From contig QNAP01000037.1 of the NCBI GenBank assembly GCA_003641795.1, forward strand, positions 1 to 11,302: a stretch of DNA of 11,302 nt, given 5' to 3'. The DNA is from Thermotogae bacterium. GTDB lineage: Bacteria > Thermotogota > Thermotogae > UBA12178. Positions 7,298 to 11,302 of this stretch are shown here, piece after piece; positions within the stretch are counted from its first letter, which is position 1; every line of letters begins with the position of its first letter. Both the position numbers and the translations under genes were made by a program. The notes under the pieces are model-generated. The model was not told the origin of the DNA. It saw only the letters and a list, made by a program, of their open reading frames with translations, and did not search any database.

Positions 7298-8442
7298 ATA
7301 TCTTCCCTCCTGAACACTTCTTCTGCAGCTCGAACTCCAGCGCCCAATTCCACTTTGAACCCGAATTTGTCGAGCGCCATCTCGAGCGCAGAAATGGCAG
7401 TAATCGTATCAAAAGGTGAAACCCATCCAAGGTGAGCGATTCTTATGATCTTACCCTTCAAATGCGCTTGCCCACCGGCTACGGTGACTCCCCAGTTGTC
7501 CCTCATGAAAGAAACGATTTTCTTCCCGTCGACACCTTCTGGAACCTTGACTGCGGTCAACACGTTGCCCGGCTTTTTGGCGAAGAGCTCGAGACCGAGG
7601 GCTTTGACCGCAGCTCGAGTCGCGTCTCCCAATATTCTGTGCCTTTCCCAGATGTTCTCTACTCCCTCTTCTTTGAGCATCTCCACGGATTTTGCCAGCT
7701 GGTACATGAGATTGATACCTGGAGTGTAGGGAGAGTCGGGGTATTTGGCCTCGTAGGCGCGTAAGTCGAAGTAATACCTGTGGTTCTTCGAATTTTTCAC
7801 CGCTTCCATAGCACGATCACTCAACGCGATGAATGCCAAGCCTGGGGGCATCATCCAGCTCTTTTGGGAGCCAGAGATGACGACATCTATTCCCCATTCA
7901 TCCATCTTGAGTGGCTGGGCAAGGAGCCCACTGATGCCGTCCGTGACGAGAAGGACATCTCTGTTTTTGGTGATTTCTGCGATCGCTTCCAAATCCGTAA
8001 CCGCTCCCGTAGATGTTTCGCTGAGCGTAGTGAAGACCGCCTTTGCATCTGGTGACTCTCCGAGGGCCTTTTCGATTTGCCAAGGCTCTACCGCGTCCCC
8101 CCATTCTATAGGTAGCTCGTGGACGACGATACCGAAGTTTTCACAGATTTCCTTCCACCTCTCACCGAACTTTCCTCCCACGACGACTATCGCTTTCTCA
8201 CCCGGCGAGAGTAGGTTGGCTACAGCCGCTTCCATAGCACCGGTTCCTGAAGAGAGCAAGGTGAACACCCGTTTTTCCGTTTGGAAGAGGTGCTTCAAAC
8301 CTTCCAGTGCCCTTTCTTGGATGGCCAGATACTGGGGCGTTCTGTGGTGTATCGTTTCCTGTGCTCCAGCGAGAAGTATTTCTTGCGGAACGGGTGCGGG
8401 CCCGGGTGTGAGCAAGTAGGTTTTCCTAACCATCCTTGCCAT
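7294..8442 (-). CDS. Class V aminotransferase, probable phosphoserine-forming or serine-pyruvate type
   Basis: PLP-dependent aminotransferase of the alanine-glyoxylate/serine-pyruvate group, 382 residues, full length. SSGTGAMEAA (64-73) binds the cofactor phosphate, Asp168 (VTDG) the pyridine nitrogen, Lys194 in SGSQKSW forms the Schiff base and Arg334 (IIRIAHLG) should bind the substrate carboxylate. The ATGA overlap with serA argues that it converts phosphohydroxypyruvate to phosphoserine, replacing a classical SerC; broad-specificity class V enzymes are known to do this in methanogens. Activity on glyoxylate, pyruvate or alanine is also possible from family membership. The ATG has GGAGGGG seven bases upstream. 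The 5' side is 39 bp from the DUF5317 gene, with a hairpin between them. Confidence 0.9.
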   Translation of the reverse strand: MARMVRKTYLLTPGPAPVPQEILLAGAQETIHHRTPQYLAIQERALEGLKHLFQTEKRVFTLLSSGTGAMEAAVANLLSPGEKAIVVVGGKFGERWKEICENFGIVVHELPIEWGDAVEPWQIEKALGESPDAKAVFTTLSETSTGAVTDLEAIAEITKNRDVLLVTDGISGLLAQPLKMDEWGIDVVISGSQKSWMMPPGLAFIALSDRAMEAVKNSKNHRYYFDLRAYEAKYPDSPYTPGINLMYQLAKSVEMLKEEGVENIWERHRILGDATRAAVKALGLELFAKKPGNVLTAVKVPEGVDGKKIVSFMRDNWGVTVAGGQAHLKGKIIRIAHLGWVSPFDTITAISALEMALDKFGFKVELGAGVRAAEEVFRREDI

Positions 8443-8462
8443 AAAAAATCCCCTCCTCTAGT

Positions 8463-8482
8463 GTAATCGGACTCCCGATTAC
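8463..8482 (-). promoter_or_regulatory. Intercistronic hairpin between the DUF5317 gene and the aminotransferase gene
   Basis: GTAATCGG (8463-8470) and CCGATTAC (8475-8482) make a perfect 8-bp stem with a 4-nt loop. The stem begins at the last base of the DUF5317 stop codon and ends just before the GGAGGGG ribosome site of the next gene. There is no T-tract on the minus strand, so it is probably an mRNA stability, processing or translation element rather than a terminator. Confidence 0.5.
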
Positions 8483-9000
8483 TATGATAACAGATCCCTT
8501 TTTTTCTGTTGTTTCAGTGAACTCAAGAAAAAGATCATCAATCCCAGGGCGATGATAAGATCGCCGATACTCACGACAAAGCTCCTTCTCCATGGGAAGT
8601 AAATGATGGTGATGTCGCCGAGAAAGAAGGTTTCTTTTGGGCTTTCTACGAAGACGTGCTTAGCACCTACAGAGTGAATTCCAATGTATGCTGCAACGTT
8701 CCTCACCACAGGCATCTTTCCCTTGCCGATAATCACAGCGACCAGATTTGCCGCGGTTCCCACCATCATGTAGATAACCCCAGGTATGTGCAAATTGAAG
8801 AACATGAGAAGGATTACCATGACGTACGATATGGGATTCAGAAAAACTGAAGCATCGTGCCACAGGAAACCGAGAAGTTGAAGGGCGAAAGGTATGGGAA
8901 AGAGGTAAAGAAACCTGTACGGGTACTGTACCGTTTTCAAGGGGTTACCCCCACATAGCAAACTCAGCAGGATGGCTATTATAGTTACGTCTATGAACAT
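8482..9000 (-). CDS. DUF5317 family membrane protein
   Basis: A 172-residue integral membrane protein with four to five hydrophobic segments. It has features I associate with the DUF5317 family: an Asn in a membrane helix followed by a KGKMPV turn (GTAANL at 81-86, MPV at about 95-97) and a SIGDLIIALG motif near residue 144 before the last helix. No biochemical function is established for the family. The ATG has AAGGA five bases upstream and overlaps the 3' end of the HD-GYP gene by 10 bp, so the two are probably translated together. Membership in the HD-GYP operon suggests a membrane signalling or envelope role, but this rests on context only. Confidence 0.8.
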   Translation of the reverse strand: MFIDVTIIAILLSLLCGGNPLKTVQYPYRFLYLFPIPFALQLLGFLWHDASVFLNPISYVMVILLMFFNLHIPGVIYMMVGTAANLVAVIIGKGKMPVVRNVAAYIGIHSVGAKHVFVESPKETFFLGDITIIYFPWRRSFVVSIGDLIIALGLMIFFLSSLKQQKKRDLLS

Positions 9001-10262
9001 TCCAGTCCTTCCCCCTGAGCGGTAGGTTTGGTTGTTGAATCGATCAGGGATATCAAAAGATCCACCAGTTGTGGATCGAGTTTTTCACCTTTCATCTCGT
9101 TCATAATCTTGATGGCTTCTTCTTTTGAAAAGGCACTACGGTAAGCCCTTTTGGTTGTGAGGGCGTCGTAAACATCGGCAACGGCAAGTATTCTCGCCTC
9201 GATCGGAATCTCTTCCATTTTCAATCCTTTAGGGTATCCTGACCCATCCCAGGCTTCGTGGTGATGGAGTATCCAAGGTACGATGTCTCGAAGATGTGAG
9301 AGGTTCGAGATGATTTCCACGCCTCTAACAGGATGCGATTTGATCTCCTCGAATTCATCAGAGGTTAGGTGCGATGGTTTGTTGAGGATCCTGTCGGGTA
9401 TTCCGATCTTGCCTATGTCGTGAAGGAAACCGGCCAATCTTATCCTCTCAATCGCTTTCCCTTTCATTCCTACAGCCTTTGCAAGCATCGTGGCGTAGTT
9501 CGCCACACGCTCGCTGTGCCCCTTCGTGTAGGCGTCTCTTTCTTCCAAAACCTTGACCATGGCGAGAAGATTTTCAAGACGACTCTGACGGTAGTAAACC
9601 CTGAAAAGGTTTGTGAGATCCACCATCACAAGGACCGCTATGATTATGGGAATGGCGATAATACCCATATACCGGTAGAGAACTACCCCTATCACAGCTA
9701 CAAAGGTCATCGGAAGAAGCCCCACCAATACAATGGAAGGAAAGGTCTTGAGCCGCTCGTGAGCCTTCTTCGGATCTATGGTGTAAAAAGCTCCTGCCAT
9801 GAGAAGTAGGTTGACTCCGGCGTAGCTTATGGCTGCCAAGAGCACGTTTATCACAAACGCTATATTGGAGGTCGTTTCTCCAAGAGCGAGAGACACCAGA
9901 CCTGCCATTGCTGCGGAGATGCCGATCTGCGAGGCGTTGAAAAGGGCCTTCATCGGTGGGAAAAGTTTGAACCAGCTGGAGAGAGAGAACAAACTCGCAA
10001 CGAAGGCAACGGCGAATGCAACACTTGGGCCGAATAAAATCGCGGCTATGAGATTAACCACCATTCCACCCGCAAGTATTATGGAATAGTTGCTAAATCT
10101 TTCCATTACCACGGGAACGGAATCGAGCAACCAGGAAAAGAGAATAAGCAGTAAGAATCTTTCCCACGATACGGTGATGCCGAAAAAACGCCAACAAAAG
10201 ATGAAAATCGCTAAGGAAACGACGGTGACTATCGAAATGTACAGCTTGGTCAATCTATTCAA
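8991..10262 (-). CDS. Membrane-anchored HD-GYP domain phosphodiesterase
   Basis: A 423-residue protein. Residues 1 to about 220 form six to eight membrane helices (an uncharacterised MASE-like sensor) and the rest is a complete cytoplasmic HD-GYP domain. The metal and catalytic residues are present: His249 (KGHSERV), His281-Asp282 (FLHDIGK), Lys285, the GIP turn (287-289), His310, HHHEAWDGSGYPKG (333-346) and Asp363 (VADVYDAL). Proteins with all these residues usually hydrolyse cyclic di-GMP to GMP, so this is likely active rather than a degenerate receptor. The ligand seen by the membrane part is unknown; there is no periplasmic loop long enough for a folded sensor domain. The start is TTG, supported by AGGAGGT seven bases upstream. 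It overlaps the DUF5317 gene by 10 bp. Confidence 0.94.
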   Translation of the reverse strand: MNRLTKLYISIVTVVSLAIFIFCWRFFGITVSWERFLLLILFSWLLDSVPVVMERFSNYSIILAGGMVVNLIAAILFGPSVAFAVAFVASLFSLSSWFKLFPPMKALFNASQIGISAAMAGLVSLALGETTSNIAFVINVLLAAISYAGVNLLLMAGAFYTIDPKKAHERLKTFPSIVLVGLLPMTFVAVIGVVLYRYMGIIAIPIIIAVLVMVDLTNLFRVYYRQSRLENLLAMVKVLEERDAYTKGHSERVANYATMLAKAVGMKGKAIERIRLAGFLHDIGKIGIPDRILNKPSHLTSDEFEEIKSHPVRGVEIISNLSHLRDIVPWILHHHEAWDGSGYPKGLKMEEIPIEARILAVADVYDALTTKRAYRSAFSKEEAIKIMNEMKGEKLDPQLVDLLISLIDSTTKPTAQGEGLECS

Positions 10263-10313
10263 CTAAAATACCTCCTCATCGGGCACCGCGACCGGCTCTA
10301 CTTCAGTCTGGAA

Positions 10314-10400
10314 TCAACCCAATTTAAGATGTCCAACAGCTGCGGCGATGAGAGAAATCACGCTGCTGAGTATGAGAGCGATCTTCCAAAACTTCTTCAT
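10314..10400 (-). CDS. 28-residue hydrophobic membrane peptide, unrecognised
   Basis: The minus-strand ATG at 10400 opens 28 codons ending in TGA at 10316-10314. It has a strong GGGGGAG ribosome site five bases upstream. The peptide begins MKKFWK, continues as a single hydrophobic helix (about residues 4-24, ILSSVISLIAAAVG in the middle) and ends HLKLG: positive N-terminus, one membrane span and a short tail. Size and shape fit a regulatory membrane peptide or a type I toxin, but I recognise no family. It lies between hutU and the HD-GYP gene, 51 bp from the latter's start. Its ribosome site is within a predicted hairpin (10404-10446) and the whole ORF is within an 18-nt inverted repeat. An in-frame stop upstream excludes a longer protein. 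Confidence 0.6.
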   Translation of the reverse strand: MKKFWKIALILSSVISLIAAAVGHLKLG

Positions 10401-10403
10401 CCT

Positions 10404-10446
10404 AACTCCCCCTTTCCTGTGACTTCGTTCGCTTCGCTGGGGAGTT
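10404..10446 (-). promoter_or_regulatory. Hairpin hiding the ribosome site of the 28-codon ORF
   Basis: AACTCCCC (10404-10411) and GGGGAGTT (10439-10446) are perfectly complementary over 8 bp with a 27-nt loop. In the minus-strand RNA the downstream arm is the GGGGGAG Shine-Dalgarno itself, so the stem would block translation. The upstream arm can instead pair with GGAGT copies in the direct repeat at 10454-10476 (a 5-bp stem with an 8-nt loop), offering an alternative open state. Confidence 0.5.
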
Positions 10447-10453
10447 TGTTGTC

Positions 10454-10476
10454 ACTCCGCTGCTTCTACTCCGCTG
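10454..10476. repeat. Two direct copies of ACTCCGCTG, 14-nt period
   Basis: ACTCCGCTG occurs at 10454-10462 and again at 10468-10476. On the minus strand each copy supplies CAGCGGAGT, and a partial third copy (CAGCGAAGC) lies on the other side at about 10431-10439. The GGAGT part can pair with the arm that hides the ribosome site of the small ORF. The copies may also be chance or a short protein-binding repeat. Confidence 0.45.
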
Positions 10477-10512
10477 TAGCTGGTCGCGGTGCCCGTAACA
10501 CGCTTCGACATC

Positions 10513-11302
10513 TCAGTCGATCATTGGTACCTTTATACCACGTTTCTTGGCTGTGGAAATCGCGATCTCGTATCCCGCGTCCGCGTGTCTCACCACTCCA
10601 AGGCCGGGATCGTTGTTAAGAACCCGTGAGAGCTTTTGCTGAGCCATGCGGGTACCATCGGCGACTGCAACCATACCTGCGTGTATAGAGTAGCCTATTC
10701 CCACACCGCCACCGTGGTGGACGGACACCCATGTGGCACCACTTGCGGTGTTTAAAAGCGCGTTAAGAATAGGCCAATCCGCAATGGCATCTGATCCATC
10801 CTTCATGGCTTCGGTTTCTCTGTACGGCGAGGCGACGGATCCCGTGTCGTGATGATCCCGACCTATCACAATCGGTGCCTTTAGCTCCCCACGTTTCACC
10901 ATTTCGTTTATCGCCAGGCCGAGTTTCTCACGTTCACCGTATCTCAACCAACAAATCCGTGCTGGCAATCCTTGCCACTTTACCTTCCTCTGTGCCATCT
11001 CGATCCAAGTGCGTAGGTGGTCGTCTTCTGGGAAGAGTTCCAGGACCTTTTCATCTGTTTTGTATATGTCGTTGGGATCTCCCGAAAGTGCTGCCCATCT
11101 GAAAGGGCCACTTCCTTCACAGAAGAGCGGTCGAATATATTCGGGGACGTAACCGGGGATTTCAAAGGCGTCGTTAGCACCATGATCGTATGCCAGCTTT
11201 CGAATGTTATTGCCGTATTCGAAGACCTTCGCTCCACGCTTTTTCATTTCTACAATAGCGTTTACGTGTTCCACAGCTGAATCGCAAACAAGCTTTATAT
11301 AC
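10513..11302 (-). CDS. hutU: Urocanate hydratase, C-terminal half; 5' end outside the window
   Basis: Cytosolic NAD+-dependent enzyme that adds water to urocanate, giving imidazolonepropionate, in histidine degradation. About 262 of the family's roughly 550 residues are visible; the reading frame is open through an internal GTG to the window edge (upstream residues include KLVCDSAVEHV), so the gene starts further right. Clear family motifs are YGNNIRKLA, the active-site cysteine segment RPLFCEGSGPFRWAALSGDP, KTDEKVLELFP, QGLPARICW, IGRDHHDTGSVASP, ETEAMKDGSDAIADWP, NTASGATWVSVHHGGGVG and LNNDPGLGVVRHADAGYE. The C-terminus VPMID is the normal end of the family. No frameshift or truncation appears. 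Other hut genes are expected beyond the right edge. No clear terminator follows, so transcripts may run into the 28-codon ORF and HD-GYP gene. Confidence 0.97.
   Translation of the reverse strand, partial: YIKLVCDSAVEHVNAIVEMKKRGAKVFEYGNNIRKLAYDHGANDAFEIPGYVPEYIRPLFCEGSGPFRWAALSGDPNDIYKTDEKVLELFPEDDHLRTWIEMAQRKVKWQGLPARICWLRYGEREKLGLAINEMVKRGELKAPIVIGRDHHDTGSVASPYRETEAMKDGSDAIADWPILNALLNTASGATWVSVHHGGGVGIGYSIHAGMVAVADGTRMAQQKLSRVLNNDPGLGVVRHADAGYEIAISTAKKRGIKVPMID

Larger units (their letters stand above)
10280..10495. repeat. 18-nt inverted repeat (17/18) enclosing the 28-codon ORF
   Basis: CGGGCACCGCGACCGGCT at 10280-10297 is the inverse complement of AGCTGGTCGCGGTGCCCG at 10478-10495 apart from one position. 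The arms are much more GC-rich than their surroundings and lie 180 nt apart, with a small ORF between them. On the minus-strand RNA they could close a long foldback stem. The left arm ends four bases before the AGGAGGT of the HD-GYP gene, and the right arm begins 17 bases after the hutU stop. A MITE-like element with terminal inverted repeats is an alternative, but no target-site duplication is evident. Confidence 0.7.

Noticed and set aside
8463..8515. Plus-strand terminator made of the 8463-8482 hairpin and the run of T around 8500
   Set aside because: The T-run begins about 17 bases after the stem and no plus-strand gene leads into it.
10263..10512. Cyclic di-GMP riboswitch upstream of the HD-GYP gene
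   Set aside because: The conserved GEMM-I core and tetraloop-receptor sequence could not be found; the visible structure is a simple inverted repeat.

Overview
The window looks like a chromosomal stretch from a thermophilic bacterium of the Thermotogota (Thermotoga/Pseudothermotoga type). This is inferred from gene content. The K+-dependent, Na+-type membrane pyrophosphatase is close to the Thermotoga maritima enzyme. A class V aminotransferase is fused by an ATGA overlap to a short SerA without an ACT domain. There is also an HD-GYP plus DUF5317 pair. Purine-rich Shine-Dalgarno sequences and frequent GTG/TTG starts fit. No database search was possible, so the genus is not certain.

All recognised genes lie on the minus strand, so transcription runs from the right end to the left. 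From right to left: (1) the 3' part of urocanate hydratase hutU (10513 to the edge); (2) a 250-bp gap holding a newly noticed 28-codon hydrophobic ORF, boxed by an 18-nt inverted repeat and with its Shine-Dalgarno inside a GC-rich hairpin; (3) a tight cluster of a membrane HD-GYP phosphodiesterase, a DUF5317 membrane protein, a class V aminotransferase and serA, ended by a strong intrinsic terminator (6333-6363); (4) a 39-codon ORF with a good ribosome binding site, which may be the remnant of a glycosyltransferase start, followed by an LPG-synthase-TM/UPF0104 membrane protein; (5) a 422-bp gap packed with ten TTCGAA palindromes, several one helical turn apart, then a TATAAT promoter and a leader hairpin; (6) hppA with its own terminator (2456-2491); (7) murD and ftsW overlapping, leading out of the window with an ATGA overlap into what is probably murG.

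Functional themes: aminotransferase and SerA make the phosphoserine branch of serine synthesis. HD-GYP (with DUF5317) is a c-di-GMP turnover and signalling module. HppA couples pyrophosphate hydrolysis to cation export. MurD and FtsW are cytoplasmic and membrane steps of peptidoglycan synthesis. HutU belongs to histidine degradation.

The most unusual parts are not the conserved genes. They are the phased TTCGAA array upstream of hppA, and the small hydrophobic ORF enclosed in a foldback RNA between hutU and the HD-GYP gene. The latter has the layout of a type I toxin or other regulated small membrane peptide, but this is a hypothesis only.
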